In this document: positions 7,014 through 14,828 of the stretch, one piece after another
How the letters are laid out: each line of letters opens with the position of its first letter
How positions within the stretch are numbered: position 1 is the stretch's first letter
Assembly: GCA_030613125.1 (NCBI GenBank)
Contig: JAUWMO010000048.1
Location: 1-14,828, forward strand
Length of the DNA: 14,828 nt
Direction: 5' to 3'
From: Bacteroidota bacterium
Lineage (GTDB): Bacteria; Bacteroidota; Bacteroidia; Bacteroidales; VadinHA17
Program-made: the position numbers and the translations under genes
The notes under the pieces: generated by a model
Told to the model about the DNA's origin: nothing
Databases searched by the model: none
Seen by the model: only the letters and a program-made list of their open reading frames with translations

Positions 7014-7748
7014 TTATTCCTGAAACTCAAGCAATCCAAAGAATTGCGGTAAATGAAAATTTGGTTTGGAGAAATCTACAGGTGCCCATGTAAGCCAGTG
7101 AGGATGGGATGTTTCATCGGCACATTTATAAAAGTTTGCCCGCCAAACTGAACCGGCTTCAGGTTTCGTAAAAGAATGATAATTGCTTAAAACGGAGAAA
7201 GGAATCCTGTATTCAACAAGCCAGGTTGTTTCCTTATCGATCTCAGGATCAATGATTTCAGGAAGCGTGTGTGCTACGTCTATCTTCTGTATATGGTCTT
7301 CGCTAATTATTGCCCTGTCGGTCCGGGGCTTCATCTGATGATGAAATAACATAGTGCCCCCGCAATTCATCTCCAGATTAAAATATCCATTTTTAATATC
7401 GCCTCCGGGGGTGAAGAAGAACTCAACACAGCTATCACGATATACAGGATCCTGATTTTTATTATGTACCGCTTTCACATATCGGTCTTCAACCCTGAAA
7501 ATAACATAAACAGCAAAATCGTCATAGGCCATTTTTGCTTGTGTAAATGGAATATAACCGGGTTTATCTCCCATATACTCTTTTAATTGGAGCGGTTCAA
7601 TCTCACTCCAGGGCATCTTATCCCAAACTGCATTTATCTCAGGTGGGCTGCTTATTCTTTTCACCTCATACCTGGAAATTGCCTCTTTTTGATTCCCTGT
7701 TATCACCGGAATAACAATAAAAACAAATATTAAAAATGTATTCTTCAT
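7014..7748 (-). CDS. Secreted CBM9-like carbohydrate-binding protein
   Basis: A 244-residue protein with a signal peptide (MKNTFLIFVFIVIPVITG) followed by one domain with the pattern of family 9-like carbohydrate-binding modules. Seen are INAVWDKMPWSEI near the start, the strand pair AKMAYDDFAVYVIFRVEDRYV, the hallmark DSCVEFFFTPGGD followed by YFNLEMNCGG (residues 105-131), WLVEYRIPFSVL, RANFYKCADETSHPHWLTWAP, and a C-terminal FHLPQFFGLLEF. No catalytic domain is attached, so the protein may bind sugar outside the cell or act as a small lectin-like partner. It lies 12 bp downstream of the SGNH esterase gene and is probably cotranscribed with it. The same domain type seems to form the C-terminus of the large lipoprotein at 10705. 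Confidence 0.82.
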   Translation of the reverse strand: MKNTFLIFVFIVIPVITGNQKEAISRYEVKRISSPPEINAVWDKMPWSEIEPLQLKEYMGDKPGYIPFTQAKMAYDDFAVYVIFRVEDRYVKAVHNKNQDPVYRDSCVEFFFTPGGDIKNGYFNLEMNCGGTMLFHHQMKPRTDRAIISEDHIQKIDVAHTLPEIIDPEIDKETTWLVEYRIPFSVLSNYHSFTKPEAGSVWRANFYKCADETSHPHWLTWAPVDFSKPNFHLPQFFGLLEFQE

Positions 7749-7760
7749 CCTGACTTCGTT

Positions 7761-8918
7761 TTATTTTCTGGTTAATATAGCATTTATAGTGAGTATTAAC
7801 GCATCCGCAATTCTTTTTGATCCTAAATCTGAAGGATGGACTCCATCAACTGTGCATTCATGATAATCATCGCCTAAGACTTTTGAACCGTCAAGAAAGT
7901 AGATATTTTTATCACCATCAGCTTCTCTTTCATTCACCATATTTCTTTGAAAATCCCTAAGATCCACCAACGAACTATCTGCGGAACTACCAACAGGAGC
8001 GCTGGCATAACGGATTTTAGACATAATCAAAATTGGCGTATTCGCATGTTTTTCCCTTAGAATATCAACAAATGGGCCTAAAGTATTTTTAATGGTTTCC
8101 TTTGCATTAGCTTCATAATCCAGTATGATAAAGCTAACATCTGAAATTTGATTAATTAAATGAGCCAAAGCCGGCTCCCCTCTCCCATTTCCGGAAAACC
8201 CAATGTTTACAAACTGTACATCTAATTTGCGGCTGATTATATTGGAGTAGGCCATTCCCGGTCTGGAAACACATCCGCCCTGCGTGATGGAAGTTCCATA
8301 AATAACAAACTTACCTGATATTTTAAATGGGTTTGGTGCTTCAACCATAGCACCTTCATCCAAGCCAACCTGTACCGAATTCACTCCGTTATATAATGGA
8401 AAATTGATTGTAAAAGAACATACTTGATTTACATTTGAATTGAAAAGTTCAACCTGGTATCGGATTGTATCCTGTGGGAATCTGGCGGTCTTTATATACC
8501 TTTGTGTTCCGTTGTCTTCCATATATAAGTCAAATCCACTTTGCCCGGTTGCCGGCATATGATACATACCTGACTTCTCTCTGAGTTCCACCTTTATCCA
8601 TATTTTTTTACTGTTGGTTCTGAACCTGATCTGACCTCCTGCTGTATGGTTTGCCAGATGATCAACTGCCTCCCTGATTTCCCAATCAGGGTGAACTGGC
8701 AACCTCCTGTAAACGCTATCCTGTGTTATCCATTCAAATCCCACCAGACCAAATGGTTCTTCTCTGGGATCAAACCAAATAATTCCATCTGAATCAGCCT
8801 TCTTTAAGACCAGGTTTGTATCTGTTCTTTTTGAAGCCGGAACCTGGGAAAAACCCATAATGCCAATGCCCAGAATCAAAATCAAGCATTGAGATACTTT
8901 AAGTTTCTTTACCATCAT
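7761..8918 (-). CDS. Secreted SGNH/GDSL-family esterase with GxDLY N-terminal domain
   Basis: The 385-residue product has a signal peptide (residues 1 to about 27, VSQCLILILGIGIMGFSQ) and two domains. The N-terminal beta-rich part carries GFDLY (128-132), the marker of the GxDLY domain that precedes some SGNH hydrolases. The catalytic part has YGTSITQGG (nucleophile S210), the Gly and Asn of GFSGNGRGE (G243, N244), DYEANA, and DGVHPSDLG with the Asp/His pair D358 and H361. All four SGNH blocks are therefore present. Such enzymes remove acetyl or other acyl groups from carbohydrates. It is the first gene of a two-gene operon with the CBM9-like protein and is divergent from the DoxX fusion gene. 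Two ATGs are adjacent at the start (8918 and 8915). Confidence 0.88.
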   Translation of the reverse strand: MMVKKLKVSQCLILILGIGIMGFSQVPASKRTDTNLVLKKADSDGIIWFDPREEPFGLVGFEWITQDSVYRRLPVHPDWEIREAVDHLANHTAGGQIRFRTNSKKIWIKVELREKSGMYHMPATGQSGFDLYMEDNGTQRYIKTARFPQDTIRYQVELFNSNVNQVCSFTINFPLYNGVNSVQVGLDEGAMVEAPNPFKISGKFVIYGTSITQGGCVSRPGMAYSNIISRKLDVQFVNIGFSGNGRGEPALAHLINQISDVSFIILDYEANAKETIKNTLGPFVDILREKHANTPILIMSKIRYASAPVGSSADSSLVDLRDFQRNMVNEREADGDKNIYFLDGSKVLGDDYHECTVDGVHPSDLGSKRIADALILTINAILTRK

Positions 8919-9054
8919 AAAGGTTTATTAATGTTTATCTGTAATATATCCGGATGTCCGAAAAAGTTTTGATATCATTCAGGTTAGTCCGGGGAAATTG
9001 TATGAGAGTTAATTTTTAACACCGTAATACATGAAATATAAAGAGGCTAACAAC

Positions 9055-9085
9055 TTGACCGAATACACAAATATAATTATTTTTG
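9055..9085 (+). promoter_or_regulatory. Bacteroidota-type promoter for the DoxX fusion gene
   Basis: TTG at 9055-9057 and TATTTTTG at 9078-9085 (consensus TAnnTTTG) are separated by 20 bases, which fits the spacing known for the Bacteroidota primary sigma factor. The -7 box ends only four bases before the ATG at 9090, so the transcript would be leaderless or nearly so. AT-rich DNA can produce this match by chance. Confidence 0.35.
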
Positions 9086-9089
9086 AAAA

Positions 9090-10667
9090 ATGAAAATAAA
9101 TAGAGATCGTCAAGTAAACCTTCCAACAGTTATTTTAACTATTTTACGTGTATTAGTGGGGTGGCATTTTTTATACGAAGGGCTATCGAAACTCGCCTAC
9201 CCGGGTTGGTCAAGTGCTGCCTATTTAATGGAATCAAAATGGCTTTTTTCAGGATTTTTCCATTGGATAATTTTCAATCCAACAGCTTTGGCAGTTACTG
9301 ATTTTTTAAATATCTGGGGATTGATATTGATTGGCTTAGGTTTGTTTGTGGGCCTGTTTACAAGATTAGCCAGTATTTCAGGCATCCTGATGCTGCTTTT
9401 ATATTACATAGCGAATCCTCCGTTTGTTGAGTCAAGCATACCCAGCCAGGGGCAATATTTCTTTGTCAACCTAAATTTAATTGAATCCGGAATTTTACTG
9501 GTATTTGCTTTATTGAAGAAAGATTACCTATGGAGCCTTGACCGTCTTTTCAAAGTTGTATTTCAACGGCAGAAGGAGAAAATATTTCCTCAGAAAGAAA
9601 ACCATAAAAACCATGAATCGGGAATAAACACCAGGAGAGAGTTGATTAAAAATCTTGCTTCAATACCAATACTAGGGATTGCATTTTTTGGAATGGCAAA
9701 AAGGTACAGCTGGTTAAGTTTTGAGGAAAATAATTTAGAAAAGATCGATGCCACAACCAGAGCTACGGTTATGAGTGCGAAAATCAGGGATATAAGCGAA
9801 CTGAAAGGAAAAGTTCCAAAAGGTAAAATCAAACATGTCGAGATGAGCAGAATTATTCCGGGAGGGAACCTGGTTGCAGGTTTTGCCCATGCACGTGACC
9901 TGATTTATGTGTCAAATATGATTAAAAACTACTTTACTGATGAGAAAGTGATTGAAACCCTTTGGCTATATGAAGCCTGTGGCATTAATACCACCATTAT
10001 GAGAACTGATGAACAATCCATCAGAATACTGGAAAAATATAAAAAAAGAGGTGGTAAAATCCAGTGGCTGGCACAGACATATCCGCAAAATGATGACTTT
10101 GCCAACATTCAGATGGCGATTGATGCCGGGGCTGTCGGAGCATTTGTGATGGGAGGCATTGCTGATGAACTGGTTTATGAGAATCGTTTGGAATATCTCG
10201 CAAAGCCAATCGAATTTATCAGAAGTCAGGGTTTAATAGCCGGAACAGCAGGTCATGCGATCCAGGTACCAATGGCATGTGTCGAAAATGGGATTGAATC
10301 TGATTTTTTCATGAAAACCTTTCATCACGACAAATATTGGTCAGCCCATCCATCTGAAAACCGAAATGAATTTATGCATGACCTTAATCATAGCATTCTG
10401 GATCGAAATCAATTTCATGATAATATTTGGTGCGCTTCGTCTGAGGATGTGGCTGCTTTTTTTAAAAACTGTAAAACGCCCTGGATTGGCTATAAAGTGC
10501 TTGCTGCAGGAGCCATTAGCCCTGAAGATGGATTTAAATACGCATTTGAAAATGGTACAGACTTTATTTGCGTAGGAATGTTTGATTTCCAGGTGATCCC
10601 TAATGCCAATATTGTTTACAACATATTAAATTCCAATTTAAACAGGGAAAGAAGCTGGTTTGCATAA
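9090..10667 (+). CDS. DoxX membrane domain fused through a twin-arginine segment to a TIM-barrel-like domain
   Basis: 525 residues in three parts. Residues 10-145 form a four-helix DoxX-type membrane domain (LRVLVGWHFLYEGLSKL, then IGLGLFVGLFTRLA). Residues 180-202 read NTRRELIKNLASIPILGIAF, which matches a twin-arginine signal (RR at 182-183) followed by a hydrophobic core. Residues from about 215 onward look like a soluble alpha/beta barrel: ETLWLYEACGINTTI, GGKIQWLAQTYP, AIDAGAVGAFVMGG, FIRSQGLIAGTAGHAI, GYKVLAAGAISPEDGFKYAF and DFICVGMFDF are alternating strand-loop-helix units. The barrel is probably exported by Tat and tethered in the periplasm. DoxX proteins are quinone-linked or uncharacterised membrane partners; the barrel's substrate is unknown. 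Histidines cluster at 411-443 (FHHDKYW, FMHDLNH, QFHDN) and may bind metal. The glycosidase gene follows by 37 bp. Confidence 0.78.
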   Translation: MKINRDRQVNLPTVILTILRVLVGWHFLYEGLSKLAYPGWSSAAYLMESKWLFSGFFHWIIFNPTALAVTDFLNIWGLILIGLGLFVGLFTRLASISGILMLLLYYIANPPFVESSIPSQGQYFFVNLNLIESGILLVFALLKKDYLWSLDRLFKVVFQRQKEKIFPQKENHKNHESGINTRRELIKNLASIPILGIAFFGMAKRYSWLSFEENNLEKIDATTRATVMSAKIRDISELKGKVPKGKIKHVEMSRIIPGGNLVAGFAHARDLIYVSNMIKNYFTDEKVIETLWLYEACGINTTIMRTDEQSIRILEKYKKRGGKIQWLAQTYPQNDDFANIQMAIDAGAVGAFVMGGIADELVYENRLEYLAKPIEFIRSQGLIAGTAGHAIQVPMACVENGIESDFFMKTFHHDKYWSAHPSENRNEFMHDLNHSILDRNQFHDNIWCASSEDVAAFFKNCKTPWIGYKVLAAGAISPEDGFKYAFENGTDFICVGMFDFQVIPNANIVYNILNSNLNRERSWFA

Positions 10668-10704
10668 CATTGATTACAGGAAGAGTAACTAAATTAATTT
10701 AATA

Positions 10705-13671
10705 ATGAAAAATCTACTTTTAAAATGTGGTCTTTGTTTTATTCTTATTGCTTCAATTCTGGCTTGTAGTTCTGTTCAACATGCGGATACCACACAAAGC
10801 ACTAACACAAGTGATATTCTGGCCGTTAAGAATTTGCCACCTCAGCCGGGTGAAGATAGCTGGCATTTCATTGAAGACCTGAAAGCACCAATGTGGACAA
10901 AGCATCCCTGGGGAACCGCCTGTCCCGGTCCGCAATACGCTGATTTGTCTGGTGGCATCCATCTGAAAGTCGTATTTACGGACTCGAAGGGGCGGCTCGA
11001 AACCGCTTACGATGACTTGCGCTGTTTCCTTGCCGCCGGGGGGGTATCAAGCGACAACGGTAACTATACGATCGAGATTGCAACGGCACAGGATCTTTAT
11101 GGTGAGGCCTTCCGGCTGGAGATTGGGACAAAGTCCTGTCGCCTCCTTGCAGGTGACATCGAGGGTATACGACGTGGTATCTTCCACATCGAGGATGAAA
11201 TGCTGAGCCAGAATGGTCCCTTCCTACCGTTGGGAACAATAGAAAGATATCCCTTCATTAAACGTAGGATTTCGCGGTGCTTCTTTGGTCCTATTAAGCG
11301 TCCCCCAAAAATGCGTGACGAGTTGATGGACGACGTGAATTACTATCCTGATCAGTACCTGAATCGCCTGGCACACGAAGGGGTCAATGGCTTGTGGCTG
11401 ACTGTTGAGTTCCGCGACCTCGTTTCGACCACTTTCACACCGGAAGCCGGGAAGGATGCCGAGAAACGCCTGGCCAAGCTACGACGCACGGTAGCGCAGT
11501 GCCTGCGCTACGGAATCCGTATGTACATCTTCACTATCGAACCACGCGCCTGGGGTGCGAACAACCAAGTCCCGGAGCGTTACCCAGAGTTGGCTGGTGC
11601 TCCTTATTACGGTGGAAGGCGTTGTTTTTGTCCCAGCAGCGAAACTGCTCGGAAATATCTCTATGAATCGGTTAATACCATCTTCAAGGCGGTGCCGGAG
11701 CTGGGCGGGTTGATCAACATCACGCACGGTGAGCGGCCGACAACCTGCCTGAGTGCGTTAAGTGCGATCACCGCTGTCGAGGAAGGCTACATTGACTGTC
11801 CCCAGTGTTCGCAGAAAGCTCCCTGGGAGATTTTATATGCATCCTTGTCTGCAATGGAACGAGGCATGCACGATGTTGCTCCCAATGCCGAATTGATCAG
11901 TTGGCTCTACATGCCTCAGACCAAGGGTGTATTTCGTGATGGTCTGGCCGATTGGGTTTACGAGATTCCCGCTCACACTCCTGAGGGGGTAACTCTGCAG
12001 TTCAATTTTGAGTCAGGTGTACGCAGAACTGAATTCGGGAAGGAACTCGTGGGTGGTGACTATTGGATATCGACCCCCGGTCCAAGCTCGAGGTTTGAGT
12101 GCATTGCAGAGGTCGCACGGGAGAACGGGACACTGGTATCGGCAAAAATCCAAACCGCCTGTTCGCACGAAGTGGCTACTGTTCCCTACGTACCGGTACC
12201 ATCGCTTCTTTACCGGAAATTCTCCGAAATGCGACGCTTGAATGTCTCACACACGATGCTGTGCTGGTATTTCGGCAACTATCCGGGACTAATGAACAAG
12301 GCAGCCGGCGAGCTGTCATTCGAGCCCTTTCCTGAAGACGAGGACACCTTTTTGTACCGGCTTGCCTCAATCTACTGGAGAGAGAATGATGTATTCAAGG
12401 TTGTTGAGGCATGGAAACACTTCAGTGAAGGTTATGAGAACTTTCCGCTCACCAATTTGTTCCAATATTACGGACCGATGCACGACGGTCCTGTTTGGCC
12501 ACTGTTGCTGAAACCCATGGACGCACCCCTGTCACCGACTTGGCTTCTGGGCTCCACTACCACACGTAAACCATGGCCACCAAGCGGAGACCGAATCGGT
12601 GAATGTATCATGGATGTGTTGACTCTAAAAGAAACGGTAGAGCTTGCCCGGCGCATGAGTATAGCTTGGGACCGTGGTGTAACGATACTGAATGGATTGG
12701 AGTCTCGCTATAACGATGAGCCGGAAAGGGTTTTGGACATCGGTGTGGCACAGGCCCTCGGCATCCAGTTTCGTAGTGGATATAATATTCTTCGTTTTTA
12801 TCTCCAGCGTGAAAAAATGTTGCGCATGGAAGGAATGGAGCGTCTGGACATCCTGAGAAAGTTGAGCGACATTGTCCGCGAGGAACTGGACCTGGATGAA
12901 CAGCTGTTACCGCTGTGCGAGCGAGATTCGCGCCTTGGCTTTCATTCAGAGGCGGAAGGCTATAAGTACTTCCAGGAAAAGATACAATGGCGCATACAGC
13001 AACTACAAAACGTACTTGCCAACGATGTGCCGGAGCTGGAACAACTGATCCGTGATGGAAAACCCCTGTTCCCCGAGTACACGGGTAAAGAGCAGATCGG
13101 GCCTGTGGCTTACTGCGTGTCCTCTGACGGTTCCCTATGGTCGAACCCTCAACTCAACACCTCCCCGGGTCTGCGCTGGCAGTCTTGCGGCTATAGTTCG
13201 GACGAGTCAGCGGTGCAGTGGGCAGCAAGTTACGATGAAGATGCCTTATACGTGATGGTATTGGATTCGGTAGCTGTAGAGCGTTTCTCGTCAGCGTCCC
13301 CGGTCTCAAGCGTGCTGGTCAAGGTTGAGCCGCAGCGTCTCTGGCCCTGCAAGCATTTTATTTTCATCCCGGGAGCTGAAAAACGGGCGGAACTACCCGA
13401 CAAGGTCAGCCCGCAGAGTGCTGAGGGGCGTGTCGTCACGGGACCCAACACTTGGCGTGTCGTCGTGCGCATTCCTTTCGAGAGCATCGGGCTGAGTGCA
13501 GAAGGCTTGCACCCTGTTCGGGTTGATGTGCGGGTTAAAAAGAGGGCGGGCGGAACCTGTTCCTGGCGCCCACATAATCCGACCACGCCACGGCTTCGCC
13601 TGGGAAAGGATAATCCTGCCGATCTCGGTTGGCTGTTATTCGAAACCCGTCAACCAAGTGTTGGATATTAA
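10705..13671 (+). CDS. Large GH20-like glycoside hydrolase lipoprotein with CBM9-like C-terminus
   Basis: 988 residues. The lipoprotein signal ends ASILAC with cysteine at 21. Residues 85-180 resemble the alpha/beta domain that precedes GH20/GH67-type barrels (GGIHLKVVF, YTIEIATAQD, LAGDIEGIRRGIFHIEDEML). A TIM barrel follows from about 185, with NRLAHEGVNGLWLTVEFRDL, YGIRMYIFTIEPRAWG and GGLINITHGERP (E343, possibly catalytic, at the place where GH20 has its D-E pair). A cysteine cluster (RRCFC, TTC, DCPQC at 307-368) could bind metal. The last 170 residues resemble a CBM9-like fold (LYVMVLDSVAV, WRVVVRIPFESIGL, LGWLLFE). The likely role is removal of terminal sugars from a glycan at the cell surface; the exact family is uncertain. 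The body is GC-richer than all neighbours while the first 50 or so codons are AT-rich, suggesting acquisition from another phylum. Confidence 0.72.
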   Translation: MKNLLLKCGLCFILIASILACSSVQHADTTQSTNTSDILAVKNLPPQPGEDSWHFIEDLKAPMWTKHPWGTACPGPQYADLSGGIHLKVVFTDSKGRLETAYDDLRCFLAAGGVSSDNGNYTIEIATAQDLYGEAFRLEIGTKSCRLLAGDIEGIRRGIFHIEDEMLSQNGPFLPLGTIERYPFIKRRISRCFFGPIKRPPKMRDELMDDVNYYPDQYLNRLAHEGVNGLWLTVEFRDLVSTTFTPEAGKDAEKRLAKLRRTVAQCLRYGIRMYIFTIEPRAWGANNQVPERYPELAGAPYYGGRRCFCPSSETARKYLYESVNTIFKAVPELGGLINITHGERPTTCLSALSAITAVEEGYIDCPQCSQKAPWEILYASLSAMERGMHDVAPNAELISWLYMPQTKGVFRDGLADWVYEIPAHTPEGVTLQFNFESGVRRTEFGKELVGGDYWISTPGPSSRFECIAEVARENGTLVSAKIQTACSHEVATVPYVPVPSLLYRKFSEMRRLNVSHTMLCWYFGNYPGLMNKAAGELSFEPFPEDEDTFLYRLASIYWRENDVFKVVEAWKHFSEGYENFPLTNLFQYYGPMHDGPVWPLLLKPMDAPLSPTWLLGSTTTRKPWPPSGDRIGECIMDVLTLKETVELARRMSIAWDRGVTILNGLESRYNDEPERVLDIGVAQALGIQFRSGYNILRFYLQREKMLRMEGMERLDILRKLSDIVREELDLDEQLLPLCERDSRLGFHSEAEGYKYFQEKIQWRIQQLQNVLANDVPELEQLIRDGKPLFPEYTGKEQIGPVAYCVSSDGSLWSNPQLNTSPGLRWQSCGYSSDESAVQWAASYDEDALYVMVLDSVAVERFSSASPVSSVLVKVEPQRLWPCKHFIFIPGAEKRAELPDKVSPQSAEGRVVTGPNTWRVVVRIPFESIGLSAEGLHPVRVDVRVKKRAGGTCSWRPHNPTTPRLRLGKDNPADLGWLLFETRQPSVGY

Positions 13672-13717
13672 AGTTTTTCTTATGGTAATTTTATCAATCC
13701 CACATATATGGACTAAT

Positions 13718-14828
13718 ATGAAAAATATTTTTTTTTATAAATGGTTGTTTGTCTTGGTATCACTACTGATCTGGACAAATATCAATGCGCAATATGTGTC
13801 GCCTGCCGGAAATAAGAATACAAAAACGGATTTTACCTGGCCTGAAGGTAAAAAGATGGCGATCAGCCTCACATTTGATGATGCCAGATTGACCCAGATT
13901 GATAAGGGGATACCCCTACTGGATAAGTACAATGTGAAAGGCACTTTTTATCTGTCCCCGGAATATTTGGTAGAGAGAGTGGAAGGCTGGAAGAAAGCGG
14001 CCGGTAATGGTCATGAAATTGGTAATCATTCGCTTGTTCATCCGTGTACCGGAAATTTCAGTTGGGCCCGTAACAAAGCAATAGAGAATTATACACTCAT
14101 AGATATGGGCAGGGAACTGGATTCGGCGAATCAGTTAATAGAAAAAACACTTGGCGTCAAGCCTTTATCTTTTGCATATCCTTGTGGTCATACATATGTT
14201 GGACGGTCACTACAAACCCGTAGTTATGTCCCTCTTGTAGCAGCACGTTTTGAGACGGGCCGCACCTGGATGGATGAAGGCCCAAATGATCCGACGTTTT
14301 GTGACCTGGCACAACTAACCGGTATGGAGTTGGATGGAAAATCTTTTCAACATGTTAAATCTTTAATAGAAGCCGCAAAAGCCAAAGGAAGTTGGTTATT
14401 ATTGGCAGGGCATGAGATGGATGAAGGTGGATTTCAAACAACCTATCTCTCGACACTTGATTCCATTTGCCGATACGCTCTCGACCCTGAAAATGAAATC
14501 TGGATTGATAACGTAAAAAATATTGGCGACTATGTGAGGGAAAAACGTGGGATTCCCATACACCCGGAAATGCTACCCTACCAGGATCCATCTTTGCCGG
14601 CAGAACGTCGTATCGATGACCTGATATCGAGAATGACGCTTTCCGAAAAAATAGGCCAGTTAAATATGCCCTGTGTTTACCATTCTGAACTTGGTGAAAC
14701 ACCGGAAGAAAAACTGGAAGGATGTAAGAAATTTACAGAAGGAACTTTTATAGATGGGATTGGGCCTGGTGGTGGTTTTTTTACCCTGGCAAACCATACG
14801 CTTTTTGAAGGGCCTGAGCAACAAGCAA
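13718..14828 (+). CDS. Polysaccharide deacetylase-GH3 fusion (partial, runs off the right edge)
   Basis: Translating from the ATG at 13718 gives 370 open codons to the window edge. A signal peptide (FYKWLFVLVSLLIWTNINAQ, ending about residue 25) is followed by a NodB-type deacetylase domain: SLTFDDAR (D54, D55), GTFYLSPEYL, HEIGNHSLVH with metal ligands H104 and H108, FAYPCGH (153-158) and LLLAGHE (227-233). This fits a metal-dependent carbohydrate esterase 4 enzyme removing N- or O-acetyl groups. From residue 288 the typical start of a GH3 glycosidase appears: YQDPSLPAERRIDDLISRMT, then LSEKIGQLN, with GIGPGGGFF further on. The GH3 catalytic Asp lies beyond the window. It follows the GH20-like gene by 46 bp and is probably in the same operon. 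An earlier ATG at 13708 stops after two codons. Confidence 0.85.
   Translation, partial: MKNIFFYKWLFVLVSLLIWTNINAQYVSPAGNKNTKTDFTWPEGKKMAISLTFDDARLTQIDKGIPLLDKYNVKGTFYLSPEYLVERVEGWKKAAGNGHEIGNHSLVHPCTGNFSWARNKAIENYTLIDMGRELDSANQLIEKTLGVKPLSFAYPCGHTYVGRSLQTRSYVPLVAARFETGRTWMDEGPNDPTFCDLAQLTGMELDGKSFQHVKSLIEAAKAKGSWLLLAGHEMDEGGFQTTYLSTLDSICRYALDPENEIWIDNVKNIGDYVREKRGIPIHPEMLPYQDPSLPAERRIDDLISRMTLSEKIGQLNMPCVYHSELGETPEEKLEGCKKFTEGTFIDGIGPGGGFFTLANHTLFEGPEQQA

Noticed and set aside
6872..7093. Plus-strand open frame of 73 codons over the GC-rich palindromes
   Set aside because: Its composition follows the repeat DNA, it has no recognisable domain, and its end runs antisense into the well-supported CBM9-like gene.
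13230..13586. Long minus-strand open frame (118 codons) within the GH20-like gene
   Set aside because: Antisense shadow of a GC-rich coding region; the opposite strand has clear domain-level sense and the minus frame has none.
14355..14702. Minus-strand open frame of 115 codons at the right end
   Set aside because: It is antisense to the deacetylase-GH3 gene, whose catalytic motifs are unmistakable on the plus strand.

Overview
The window looks like a chromosomal segment of a Bacteroidota (Bacteroidetes) genome. Most genes are AT-rich. Exported proteins carry signal peptides ending in -NAQ or lipoboxes, Shine-Dalgarno sequences are mostly absent, and one promoter-like pair (TTG, 20-nt spacer, TAnnTTTG) fits the Bacteroidota housekeeping sigma factor. 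This assignment is inferred from gene content and style; no rRNA or other phylogenetic marker is present.

Layout. Positions 1-586 (minus) hold the N-terminus of a membrane protein cut by the window edge, preceded by a minimal nucleotidyltransferase antitoxin (MNT) whose HEPN toxin partner seems reduced to a 21-codon stub. Positions 743-1537 (minus) encode an exported, probably lipid-anchored protein-L-isoaspartate methyltransferase. A gene-free stretch of about 375 bp with nested inverted repeats separates it from a small lipoprotein gene (1913-2245, plus). Positions 2289-3197 (minus) encode a divergent thymidylate synthase. Next comes a small, probably frameshifted membrane protein (3287-3632, minus). 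Then follow an LTA-synthase/sulfatase-like membrane enzyme (3685-5637, plus) and a secreted nitrilase-family hydrolase (5712-6689, plus). Positions 6690-7013 hold a compact array of small palindromes.

The right half is carbohydrate-oriented. A GDSL/SGNH esterase and a CBM9-like secreted protein form a two-gene minus-strand operon (8918 to 7014). Divergent from it run three plus-strand genes: a DoxX/twin-arginine/TIM-barrel fusion (9090-10667), a large lipoprotein resembling GH20-type glycosidases with a CBM9-like C-terminus (10705-13671), and an incomplete polysaccharide deacetylase-GH3 fusion (13718 to the window edge). The 988-residue lipoprotein is clearly GC-richer than its neighbours, except over its signal peptide, which suggests a horizontally acquired catalytic body joined to a host export signal.

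Taken together, 7014-14828 reads as a glycan-processing locus with esterase, deacetylase, exo-glycosidase and carbohydrate-binding activities, but with no SusC/SusD pair in view. The most unusual items are the deacetylase-GH3 fusion, the DoxX-TIM-barrel fusion, the chimeric-looking glycosidase and the decayed HEPN/MNT module.
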